Below, piece by piece: positions 53,344-61,459 of a stretch of DNA of 64,000 nt. This DNA is from Gammaproteobacteria bacterium (GTDB taxonomy: Bacteria > Pseudomonadota > Gammaproteobacteria > Pseudomonadales > Pseudohongiellaceae): NCBI GenBank assembly GCA_021773355.1, contig JAJFKE010000002.1:62001-126000 (forward strand), given 5' to 3'. How positions within the stretch are numbered: position 1 is the stretch's first letter; the number at the start of each line of letters is the position of its first letter. A program made the position numbers and the translations under genes. The notes beneath the pieces are model-generated. The model saw only the letters and a program-made list of their open reading frames with translations. It searched no databases and had not been told where the DNA came from.

Positions 53344-54114
53344 CTAATTAAATAAAATTCTGATGAAATCAAAACTCTTGGCCATCAAGTCCAGAAAAAG
53401 TGGAGAAAGTACTGGTAGGGTCAACAGCGATAGAACAAACCCGGCTAACATTGTGGTAGGAAAGCCTACGGCGAATATGTTCAGTTGCGGTGCAGCACGG
53501 GTCATAACACCAAACCCGAGATTTACCAACAGCACACCAATGGTTACAGGTAATGCGATAAGTACCGCCGAGACAAACATTTGTGAGGAGAACAGTGCCA
53601 CGCTCCAGAACACTTGAGTAGAAATCATTTCGCTGCCTATCGGAATAGCAACAAAGCTATCAGCCAACAACTTCAGCAACATCAAATGCCCGTCTATCGC
53701 CAAAAAGAACAAAGTAGCGATGATTAAGTATAGCTGCCCCAACATTGTTACCTGAATGCCGTTCTGAGGATCCACTGAAGAGGCAAATCCCAAACCCATC
53801 GTTGTTGCCATTACTTGGCCCGCCATAACTAATGTTGCAAACATAATCTGTAAAACCAAACCCATTACCAGACCAACAGCTAATTGTTGCAAGATAGTCA
53901 ACATACCCAGCGCGCTAAAGGGTTCGATTTCCGTCAGATACGGCAATGTTGGCTGGATAAGCATAGTGACTACGACTGCCAGTATTAACCTAATCCGCAC
54001 CGGCACAGTACGAGCACCAAAAACTGGTGAGGCCAAAAACAAGGCACCAATGCGCAAGAAGGGCCACAAAAAATCACCCACCCACCCCGTAATTTGATCC
54101 ACTGACACTTCCAT
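53344..54114 (-). CDS. fliR: Flagellar export gate protein FliR
   Basis: FliR is part of the FliPQR export channel. The 256 residues have about six membrane helices, with PFLRIGALFLASPVFGARTV near the N-terminus and KSFDFIRILFN at the end. It lies between fliQ and flhB with short gaps. Confidence 0.95.
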   Translation of the reverse strand: MEVSVDQITGWVGDFLWPFLRIGALFLASPVFGARTVPVRIRLILAVVVTMLIQPTLPYLTEIEPFSALGMLTILQQLAVGLVMGLVLQIMFATLVMAGQVMATTMGLGFASSVDPQNGIQVTMLGQLYLIIATLFFLAIDGHLMLLKLLADSFVAIPIGSEMISTQVFWSVALFSSQMFVSAVLIALPVTIGVLLVNLGFGVMTRAAPQLNIFAVGFPTTMLAGFVLSLLTLPVLSPLFLDLMAKSFDFIRILFN

Positions 54115-54151
54115 CGTATCGCCTATTTAGCACTCAATAGATTTTCTCAAA

Positions 54152-54421
54152 CTAACCTATTAGGCTAGGAATTCGTAAGAATAGTGACTGAGTGAAACCC
54201 ACCCACGACTGCAGCAACCAAGGCCCCATAAGAACCAAAGCTACGACCAATGCCATCAATTTAGGAATGAAGCTCAAGGTCTGCTCTTGAATTTGAGTGG
54301 CCGCTTGAAAAACACCAACGATTAAGCCCACAAACAGCGCGGAAAGAAGCAATGGAGCCGACAAAATGACAATCAAATAAAGCGCCTCTCGGCCTATTTG
54401 TAAAACGATATCTTCATTCAT
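54152..54421 (-). CDS. fliQ: Flagellar export gate protein FliQ
   Basis: An 89-residue two-helix membrane protein of the export channel. It shows the family sequence LFVGLIVGVFQAATQIQEQT and FIPKLMALVVALVLMGPWLL. Length is normal. Confidence 0.95.
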   Translation of the reverse strand: MNEDIVLQIGREALYLIVILSAPLLLSALFVGLIVGVFQAATQIQEQTLSFIPKLMALVVALVLMGPWLLQSWVGFTQSLFLRIPSLIG

Positions 54422-54442
54422 GGTTTTTTCGAATCTCCATCA

Positions 54443-55192
54443 CTACACATAAAAACTGGAAGCCAAGGTGCCCATTACTAAAGTCCATCCATCAACCATC
54501 ACGAAAAGCATAATTTTAAACGGCAATGAGATAAGCATCGGCGACAACATCATCATGCCCATTGACATCAATATACTTGCAACAACTAAATCGATAACCA
54601 AAAATGGAATAAAGATAAGAAAACCAATTTGAAATGCAGTTTTAAGTTCACTGGTAATATAGGCAGGCACCAAAACTGTGAAAGGTATTTCGTCGATCGA
54701 ATCAAATCCATCGTATCCAGCCATCTCAGAAAACAGCGCCAGGTCTGACTCTCTGGCCTGAGCAGACATGAATTTGTGAAAGGGTCCGCCAGTTTCACTT
54801 AGGGCATCCTCGAATCCAATCGAGTCTTCCATATAGGGCTCTATCCCGTTTCTATATGCCGATTCAAATACTGGGCTCATAATGAACAGAGTTGTAAACA
54901 AGGCCAGGCCGATAATGATTTGATTGGATGGGGTTTGCATCATGCCTAGCGCCTGACGAAGTATCGCCAGAACGACCACTATCCGCGTGAACGAGGTCAT
55001 GGACATGAGCGCAGCAGGAAGCATTGTTAGCATCGTCATGAACAATAGTATTTGAAGGCTTACGCTGTAAGTGGCCTGCCCATTAACATCTGATTGCGAG
55101 GTTATTAGTGTCAAATCTGAAGTTGCGGAATAGGCGATATCAGTTGTCAAGCTTGCCGCCAGCAACAGTAGGGTTGTTGTTACAATTTTCAT
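54443..55192 (-). CDS. fliP: Flagellar export gate protein FliP
   Basis: FliP forms the core of the export channel. The 249 residues have a signal peptide (TLLLLAASLTTDIAYSA) and four membrane helices, with MTSFTRIVVVLAILRQALGM, VLVPAYITSELKTAFQIGFL and LSPMLISLPFKIMLFVMVDG. It overlaps fliO by 4 bases. Confidence 0.96.
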   Translation of the reverse strand: MKIVTTTLLLLAASLTTDIAYSATSDLTLITSQSDVNGQATYSVSLQILLFMTMLTMLPAALMSMTSFTRIVVVLAILRQALGMMQTPSNQIIIGLALFTTLFIMSPVFESAYRNGIEPYMEDSIGFEDALSETGGPFHKFMSAQARESDLALFSEMAGYDGFDSIDEIPFTVLVPAYITSELKTAFQIGFLIFIPFLVIDLVVASILMSMGMMMLSPMLISLPFKIMLFVMVDGWTLVMGTLASSFYV

Positions 55193-55692
55193 GATCGCGA
55201 CCTTGAAGTAAAAGTCCGCAATGCAGCTGCAAAAGTATTCGCATCAAGACTAGTTGCTTGCGCAGCCACACCAGGCTCTATACAGACCGACAATGTATGT
55301 ATTTTATTAGTACCACTCGGGCCAGCGCTTATCAGTACTTGCTCCTCACCCACCTGTATCAATAGCAATCGGTCCTTGCTACCAAGAGAAACTCCTGCAA
55401 TTATTTTTACAATCCCACTTGGGTTACTCGGAAGAATGTTCAGCTTTTTCAAGAATACGGAAAGAATCACTATAACCAGGACTACGCAGAGTAATGCAAG
55501 CGTCACTTGTGTCAGGCTATCGACATTGAACCCAACATTTAACTCAGGGCTAAAAGTGTCACTCCCGTTTCCTCCCACACCGACCTCGGCGGCATAAAGC
55601 TTAGAGAGCGGGAAATTTAGAGTAAGCACTACAAAATAGAACCCTAATATTCTTGATAATAGATTCCAAATTCTTTTGTTAACTAATGTCAT
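55189..55692 (-). CDS. fliO: Flagellar export-gate assembly protein FliO
   Basis: FliO helps FliP assemble. The 167-residue protein has an N-terminal signal-like segment, one membrane helix (VTLALLCVVLVIVILSVFL) and a cytoplasmic part with IIAGVSLGSKDRLLLIQVGE. The start overlaps the end of fliN by 14 bases. Confidence 0.9.
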   Translation of the reverse strand: MTLVNKRIWNLLSRILGFYFVVLTLNFPLSKLYAAEVGVGGNGSDTFSPELNVGFNVDSLTQVTLALLCVVLVIVILSVFLKKLNILPSNPSGIVKIIAGVSLGSKDRLLLIQVGEEQVLISAGPSGTNKIHTLSVCIEPGVAAQATSLDANTFAAALRTFTSRSRS

Positions 55693-56140
55693 CTTCAGTT
55701 CCTGAATTTGGAATCATTTCAACTTCACCAAATCGAATACCATATCTTTGCTGTAGAGCTATGGTTTCAGCTTGAGCAATAATTTCTTCACTGACTCGAA
55801 CATCTATAGAATCCACAGATATATTGCGCAACTCAATATAGGAACCCTCGCACATCTCCATTAATTGTTTGATAGTTATATTCGTTCTTCCCACCTCAAA
55901 AATAAGTGTAATTGGAACATCAAGCATGACCTCTAATGGCAACCTGGCAGAAGAAGGTGGTTTTACGATTGCTCGCGATTCATAGCCGCTCTCCAAAGTG
56001 GCCAAGGACATTGGCAACACTTTTTCCTTAATCACGCTAGTATCTAAGGCTTGGTCATCAACCCTCTTTGAGGATTCAACTCCTGCGCCAATATCATTTG
56101 CTCCGATCATTCCTGTGTATCCACTCTCTTTATCATTCAT
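55679..56140 (-). CDS. fliN: Flagellar C-ring protein FliN, paralogue 2
   Basis: The 153-residue protein has a polar N-terminus and the SpoA domain at about 68-145: LEVMLDVPITLIFEVGRTNI, GSYIELRNISVDSIDVRVSE and QRYGIRFGEVEMI. It differs clearly from the copy at 23096; for example GSYIELRNISVDSIDVRVSE stands where that copy has GSVIELERLLEEPLDILVNG. It sits right after fliM as fliN usually does, so it is probably the main C-ring form. Confidence 0.9.
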   Translation of the reverse strand: MNDKESGYTGMIGANDIGAGVESSKRVDDQALDTSVIKEKVLPMSLATLESGYESRAIVKPPSSARLPLEVMLDVPITLIFEVGRTNITIKQLMEMCEGSYIELRNISVDSIDVRVSEEIIAQAETIALQQRYGIRFGEVEMIPNSGTEDDIS

Positions 56141-56161
56141 AACACTAGAACCCCGCCGGAT

Positions 56162-57094
56162 TTAGGACAGTACTTTTAGTCCAACCTTGCCGTTCACTTC
56201 GCCCATTCTTGCCTTAAACTTTGCCACACCATTAATTTTCACATCGACCTCTTCTGGAGAGTCGACCGAAATTATGTCGCCCTTCGAAAGTTTGAAAATT
56301 TCCCCTATAGTCAGGTTTGCGCCACTTAGTTCTCCCGTAACGTCCGTTATATAGCTGATTGCCCTTACCTTCATTACGTCCTTTGCAGACATCTCCCCGT
56401 TTCCAGATCTTGATTTTCTATTTCGGAAGATTGAATCCACTATCGTCCCGGGCATTAGCAATTGAACCTCACCCCCACCACCTGAAAATTCAACCTTGAA
56501 CGGTCTAATCATCAGAACATCGGTATCTGAATAGGCAGATAGATGCGCCGGATTCATTTCTGTTTCAATACTTGTAAATTCGACATCCGAAAGCTCCTTC
56601 CAACTGTTTTTAATAGCCTCAATAATCGTATCCAGTATTAGCTTAATTACACGCTGCTCGGTATGTGTAAACTCCCGCCCTTCTATTTGAATAGGACGAG
56701 AACCACCACCAAAGAAAACATTGACCAAGGCGTAAACTAACTTGGCATCCAATACGATAGCCGAATAGCCGACCATCCCGGTTAAGGAAAAAGTATTTAT
56801 ACTGGTTGGAACGTAAAGAGATTTAACATATTCACCGTATTTTAGAATTTGAATATCCTGGCGTTTAACTTCCACACTCTTATGCAGCAGCCCAAGTAAT
56901 CGAATACTCAAGTTGGCCTGAATTCTCTCATCTACAATTTTGACGTCATGCGCCCACCCTTGAACTCTGTGCATACCACTGGTTAAGTCATACAGCTCAT
57001 AATCGTCAGTTGTGATAGGCCCGGCGTCAGACTCGCCGTCACCTGCACCATGGAGTAAGGCATCTATCTCGTTTTGTGAAAGCAAGTCGCTCAT
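56162..57094 (-). CDS. fliM: Flagellar switch protein FliM
   Basis: FliM is the C-ring protein that binds CheY-P. The 310 residues begin with the CheY-binding segment LLSQNEIDALLHG (about 4-16), continue with the middle CheC-like domain (VQGWAHDVKIVDERIQ, GGSRPIQIEGREFT) and end with a SpoA domain (VDVKINGVAKFKARMGEVNG). It follows fliG by 31 bases. Confidence 0.96.
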   Translation of the reverse strand: MSDLLSQNEIDALLHGAGDGESDAGPITTDDYELYDLTSGMHRVQGWAHDVKIVDERIQANLSIRLLGLLHKSVEVKRQDIQILKYGEYVKSLYVPTSINTFSLTGMVGYSAIVLDAKLVYALVNVFFGGGSRPIQIEGREFTHTEQRVIKLILDTIIEAIKNSWKELSDVEFTSIETEMNPAHLSAYSDTDVLMIRPFKVEFSGGGGEVQLLMPGTIVDSIFRNRKSRSGNGEMSAKDVMKVRAISYITDVTGELSGANLTIGEIFKLSKGDIISVDSPEEVDVKINGVAKFKARMGEVNGKVGLKVLS

Positions 57095-57125
57095 AATCTA
57101 GTTTTCCAATTAACTATCCAAGTAG

Positions 57126-58139
57126 CTATCCAATCATTGCTGAACTATCTTCGCTAAGCTCAATCTGGCCCGAATCTGAAAGTTGCTTGGTAACCGCAAG
57201 TATCTCTTTCTGAGCAAATTCGACGTCACTGACTTTTACCGGTCCGAGGTTTTCCATATCTTCAGCAAATATTTCTGCAGCTCTACTGGACATATTTTTG
57301 ACAACCTTTTCCCGCACGATCTCGTCTGCCCCTTTCAAAGCCAAGGCTAACTTGTCTGTTGCTACTTCACGTAATATCAGTTGAAAATCTTTATCTGGAA
57401 TCATCTTTAAATCATCGAATACAAACATTTGTTCTTGTATCCGTGTCGCAGTTTCAGCACTTAGCTCGGCAATTTTCCCCATTAGGCTATCTTCAAATGT
57501 TTTCTCTAATGAGTTCAGAATATTGGCGACATTTTTCACGCCGCCCATGGCTGAACTTTGCTTACTCACAACGCCTTCCACCTGTTTTTCCAACGAATAA
57601 TTAAGTTCCTGTAAAGCCTTAGGGTCTACTGATTCCATCTCAGCCATTCTGATTATTAATTCCACTACCGCACTCTCAGGCATATAGGTAAGCACCTCTC
57701 CCGATAGCTCAGGCCCAAGATAAGATACGACTATTGCCTGAATCTGCGGGTGCTCGTTCTGAATGATTCCCGCGACCAATTGCGGCTCCATCCATTTCAA
57801 AGCGTCCAGGCCTCTGGTATTTCCACCCAGCAGTATCTTCTCAAGCACTCCCTCCGCTGCCTCTTCGCCGAGTGCCTGTATCAAAACGGTCTTTGTATAT
57901 TCATCTGCAACAATATTTATCGATCCGTCCGCGTCGCACTCTTCCAGGAAGCTATTCAGAATTAGATTCACTTCTTCGGTGCTCATCTCTCCCATTTGGG
58001 TCATTTCCAGGCCTATTTTTTGAACCTCCTCGGAGCTGAGTTGTTTAAGAACACCCGCCGCGCCCTGCTCTCCCATTACCATGAGAAATTGCGCTGCTTT
58101 TTCTGGTCCGCTTTTCGTTGCATTTTTACGTCGATTCAT
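57126..58139 (-). CDS. fliG: Flagellar switch protein FliG
   Basis: FliG joins the C-ring to FliF and to the stator. The 337 residues have the N-terminal domain that binds FliF (KAAQFLMVMGEQGAAGVLKQ), the EHPQ motif of the middle domain (NEHPQIQAIVVSYL) and the C-terminal torque domain with FVFDDLKMIPDKDFQLILRE. It is first in the fliG-M-N-O-P-Q-R operon instead of lying between fliF and fliH. Confidence 0.96.
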   Translation of the reverse strand: MNRRKNATKSGPEKAAQFLMVMGEQGAAGVLKQLSSEEVQKIGLEMTQMGEMSTEEVNLILNSFLEECDADGSINIVADEYTKTVLIQALGEEAAEGVLEKILLGGNTRGLDALKWMEPQLVAGIIQNEHPQIQAIVVSYLGPELSGEVLTYMPESAVVELIIRMAEMESVDPKALQELNYSLEKQVEGVVSKQSSAMGGVKNVANILNSLEKTFEDSLMGKIAELSAETATRIQEQMFVFDDLKMIPDKDFQLILREVATDKLALALKGADEIVREKVVKNMSSRAAEIFAEDMENLGPVKVSDVEFAQKEILAVTKQLSDSGQIELSEDSSAMIG

Positions 58140-58190
58140 GATGTTGTAACTTGTTCGTTTATTAGGATTTGCAACACTCTTCTGCCTGTG

Positions 58191-58204
58191 GTCAAAGAAT
58201 TGAC
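58191..58204. promoter_or_regulatory. FleQ-like box between fliG and the FliK-like gene
   Basis: GTCAAAGAATTGAC is a GTCA-N6-TGAC palindrome 52 bases upstream of fliG, within the 262-base divergent gap. No well-spaced sigma-54 promoter was found for either gene, so FleQ may act here in another way. Confidence 0.6.
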
Positions 58205-58401
58205 TGCGTCATTTCCTCGTCCTGTATTTTATTGACACTTATGCCACCATTGCTTTCGAAAGGGCCGCCCCCAGTGGGATTGCTTATTTTCATCCCTTTT
58301 TCGTGAACGCATTTCCAGCAAGTAAACGGAAGGGAGCAATTACTGTGCCATCAGCAATATTGAAATTTTTACTCAAGTAAATTGGCTGCTAGGTCGTATG
58401 A

Positions 58402-59568
58402 ATGATTATAGCTTTTGCAGAGAGATCGGACGCTATGGAGAAGGCAGAAACAGGCTTGCTGATGAGCAAGCTTCGTACCCAACACAGTCCAGTTTCGAGA
58501 AGAGCTATGCCCTGGAAACTCAACCAGGAACTGCCGGCGACTGTCGTAAACAGTAGCCCCAGTGGGAAATTTACCATTCAAATTGGCGGGGAGGTCTATA
58601 CTTCACAGTCCAGCTTGTATTTGGAATCCGGTAAATCGCTAATAGTAAAAGTCGTTTCCCTCCATCCACAGATAGGATTAGCTATTGTCAGTTCAGGAAA
58701 TGATAACCGTCAGGCCGAGAAAATTCCTGCAGCGGTCTTGTCCAGTCAACTTATCCAGGAAATGCAAAAAGCAAGCAACAAGTCGGTTTCAAACTTATTG
58801 ACCTTTTTAGACTCCTTTAATCTAGACGCTTTGCGTTCATTGCCAGCAGAAACGCTCTCCTTGATAAACATGCTAAAGAAGAAACTACTCAAGCCTGGGG
58901 AATTATCCGACCCGGCGAAACTGCGAGCTGCAATTCTGCAATCCGGTTTGCTATTGGAGAGCCAGCTTCTGTCACTTCAAAATCAGACACAAAAGTCCAT
59001 TGTAGATATAGGTGATGATCTGAAAGCAATACTTATTAGCCTATACAAAAGCCTGGATAACAGACAGCTCAAGCTGCCGCGGCGGCGGCTATTGGCGAAT
59101 ACCTCCCAGTCCATAGCACTGTCGAGCTATCTAGATAATGGCTTGGAATCAAGCGATGTCAGAATGCAGCTACTACAGGAGGTAGAGGAAGCGCTCTCCA
59201 GAATTACAAAACAGCAGAGTAGCTCCGTGGACGATTCAAGTACGGGTATTCAGCGCTGGCCTTTCGAATTAACCGTTAAAGCCCTCCTGCAACCATTGAC
59301 CATTCCCATCACCATTTACCGCGACCAGAGTAGCCGGGAAGAATCGTTAAACCAGCCTCTATGGGGCGCAGAGTTTTCGTTGAGGCTTAAGAACAGCGGC
59401 TTTATCAGTGCTAAGGTGAAACTAATCGATTTCTCTGTGTTCGTGTCTATGCGATCCGAATTCAGCAAAACTGCGCAATATCTGAATGATCAACACCGAA
59501 CTTTAGATGATAGTTTGAACCGCTGCGGTCTTACACTACAGACCTTCAGCAGCGACTGTATTGCATAA
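58402..59568 (+). CDS. Second FliK-like hook-length control protein
   Basis: The 388-residue protein resembles the FliK C-terminal (Flg_hook) domain in its last third: WPFELTVKALLQPLTIPITI, GAEFSLRLKNSGFISAKVKL, then VFVSMRSEFSKTAQYL. The N-terminal part is not low-complexity, unlike the FliK at 21068. It is followed by an FlhB C-domain homologue, a pairing known in other gammaproteobacteria whose role is unsettled. Another start at 58435 is possible. Confidence 0.7.
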   Translation: MIIAFAERSDAMEKAETGLLMSKLRTQHSPVSRRAMPWKLNQELPATVVNSSPSGKFTIQIGGEVYTSQSSLYLESGKSLIVKVVSLHPQIGLAIVSSGNDNRQAEKIPAAVLSSQLIQEMQKASNKSVSNLLTFLDSFNLDALRSLPAETLSLINMLKKKLLKPGELSDPAKLRAAILQSGLLLESQLLSLQNQTQKSIVDIGDDLKAILISLYKSLDNRQLKLPRRRLLANTSQSIALSSYLDNGLESSDVRMQLLQEVEEALSRITKQQSSSVDDSSTGIQRWPFELTVKALLQPLTIPITIYRDQSSREESLNQPLWGAEFSLRLKNSGFISAKVKLIDFSVFVSMRSEFSKTAQYLNDQHRTLDDSLNRCGLTLQTFSSDCIA

Positions 59569-59579
59569 GGTGAGCCTTA

Positions 59580-59864
59580 ATGTCAGAGAAAGAGTTGGAA
59601 AACTTTACCGCATCAGCGATTAAATATGGTAAAGCAGAAAATCCTCGACATATTGCCCACGGCAAAGGGGCATTGGCAAAACAGATTGAAGCCACTGCCC
59701 GTGAGCACAACATCCCTGTGCTGCAGGATTTCGCACTAAGCAAAAGGCTGAGTACTATTCCCGTGGGAGATGACATACCCGAAACCTTGTTTGTTACTAT
59801 TGCAATGCTATTGGGACACATTCTTGAATTCGAAGGCGAGTATGACGAAGAGAAACCGAGCTAA
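59580..59864 (+). CDS. flhX: FlhB C-terminal-domain homologue (FlhX type)
   Basis: The 94-residue protein corresponds to the FlhB cytoplasmic fragment after its autocleavage site: FTASAIKYG aligns with FlhB FAVALRYD, and EHNIPVLQDFALSKRL, GDDIPETLFVTIAMLLGHIL with the rest. It lacks the NPTH motif, and the chain starts just where FlhB would be cut. It is 11 bases after the FliK-like gene. In Salmonella-type studies such FlhX proteins can partly replace the FlhB C-domain; here this is inference. Confidence 0.85.
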   Translation: MSEKELENFTASAIKYGKAENPRHIAHGKGALAKQIEATAREHNIPVLQDFALSKRLSTIPVGDDIPETLFVTIAMLLGHILEFEGEYDEEKPS

Positions 59865-59899
59865 GTTAGTAAATGTAACTGTCTCAAAATTCTGTTAGC

Positions 59900-59916
59900 A
59901 CCACATACATCGTGGT
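59900..59916 (+). terminator. Weak hairpin after flhX
   Basis: ACCAC and GTGGT form a 5-bp stem with a 7-base loop, followed by a short T-containing stretch (TTTCTATT). It may end the FliK-like/FlhX transcript. Confidence 0.3.
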
Positions 59917-60089
59917 ACTTTCTATTAGTAATTCTGAGAACATCGTCACTAAAAGCTTGCGGATTGCTCTTATTATAGTGGCATAGACAGTGAGACCTTA
60001 AACTTGCTAGAAATGTGTAATACTGGGATCATTCGTTCTTAATGGAGATCTCCAGTGAGTTCTTCCAATAAATTATGGAGTTAGTGTAG

Positions 60090-61286
60090 ATGCCATCTTC
60101 TACAACCGGGGCCAGCCCCAAAAAGCCCGAAAACAGCATTCAACATGAGGAGGCCTTGGATAGCCTGGGCATCGTCGTGGGTGAAATTGCCCATGATTTC
60201 AACAACGTGCTATCGCTCATTTTTGGCTACGTTGAAATGGCTCTTAGCGAACTCCCAGAAGGTGAAAGAGCCCGGTCCGATCTTGAACACGTATTGGCAG
60301 CAGGCGATCTCGCCAAAGAAATGGTCTCCCGCATACTTACTTTCAGCAAAAGCACTAAACTAAAACAAGAAGCAATAGCTGTAGAAAAGCCCATGGCAGA
60401 TGCCGTCAAGTATTTTAGAGCGCGTCTTCCGGCCAATGTTAAATTAAATTCCGCAATCGAAGATCAAAAAGACAAGAAAGTATTAAGCAACGAAACAGAA
60501 ATCTACAAGTTAATAAATAATCTCTGTTCCAATAGCCTACAAGCTTTGCCAGAAGCTGGAGGAGAGATTACAGTAACAGTTGACTATCTCAACGATAGCT
60601 CTGATTACGTTCAACAACACTCCGGATTGACTGCGGGAGCCTATGCGAGAATAACCGTTACCGATAACGGCTGTGGTATGGATATCGATATAATCGAAAA
60701 AATGTACACACCATTCTTCACCACGTCCCGAGAAGACGATAATGCTAAGAAACGGGCGGGTCTTGGATTGACTACCGTATACAATATCGCCTCATCACAG
60801 GACGGTGCGATCTTCGTCGATAGTACTCCGGGCCAGGGCACTACTTTTGAAATTTGCCTTCCTCTTTTGGAATCAGTAGTAGAAGACAAGGTTATGCCAG
60901 CCAGCAGCACACCAAAGGAGTTGAACACGAAGCACGTCCTATTTATTGATGACGAATCCTCTATTATCAAAATGGCTGATCAAATACTGAATCAAAATAA
61001 TTACACGGTCACCAGCTTTACTGATGGAAACGAAGCATTAGAATTTTTTCGGAAACAGCCTCATCAATTCGATCTGATCATAACCGATCTAATTATGCCA
61101 ACTATTAGTGGCACGGAACTAGCCGCAAAACTATCTGCAATCAATCCCAACATACCGATCGTACTAACCACGGGCTTCAGCGAAAAGATTACTGCCGCTA
61201 CCTGCAAGCAATGGGGAATCAGTACAGTGATCAAAAAGCCATTCAAAATTCAAGAATTATTGTCTATTATCGAAAATCTGAGCTGA
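60090..61286 (+). CDS. Hybrid histidine kinase with receiver domain
   Basis: The 398-residue soluble protein has a DHp helix with His35 in GEIAHDFNNVLSLIFGY, a HATPase domain with LINNLCSNSLQALPEAGG, DNGCGMD and AGLGLTTVYN, and a C-terminal receiver domain with Asp333 (LIITDLIMPT). No sensor domain is visible, so the input must come from a partner. GGAG lies 9 bases before the ATG. The target is unknown; the EAL response regulator 2 kb downstream is a candidate. Confidence 0.9.
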   Translation: MPSSTTGASPKKPENSIQHEEALDSLGIVVGEIAHDFNNVLSLIFGYVEMALSELPEGERARSDLEHVLAAGDLAKEMVSRILTFSKSTKLKQEAIAVEKPMADAVKYFRARLPANVKLNSAIEDQKDKKVLSNETEIYKLINNLCSNSLQALPEAGGEITVTVDYLNDSSDYVQQHSGLTAGAYARITVTDNGCGMDIDIIEKMYTPFFTTSREDDNAKKRAGLGLTTVYNIASSQDGAIFVDSTPGQGTTFEICLPLLESVVEDKVMPASSTPKELNTKHVLFIDDESSIIKMADQILNQNNYTVTSFTDGNEALEFFRKQPHQFDLIITDLIMPTISGTELAAKLSAINPNIPIVLTTGFSEKITAATCKQWGISTVIKKPFKIQELLSIIENLS

Positions 61287-61459
61287 AGATACGCTCTAAA
61301 TAAGCACTAGCGCCCATCTGGTAACCTCGTCGTTCTTGTCGCCCCGTATTTTTTAATCCACCTAGCATTGTCGATACCATTATTTCTAGAAGAATATAAA
61401 GGTTGTTGATTCTTTGTCGTAATACGTAAGTAACGGATTTTTAGCTGAAGTTCCCGACT

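Noticed and set aside
58170-58187. A possible sigma-54 promoter for fliG (AGGCAGAAGAGTGTTGCA on the minus strand).
   Set aside because: The GG and GC elements are 14 bases apart instead of 12, which sigma-54 does not normally accept.
59580-59864. The NPRH in FlhX as a variant of the FlhB NPTH cleavage site.
   Set aside because: Alignment with FlhB shows that NPRH falls in the later AP-KVIAKG region. The NPTH position lies at the very start of FlhX and is absent.
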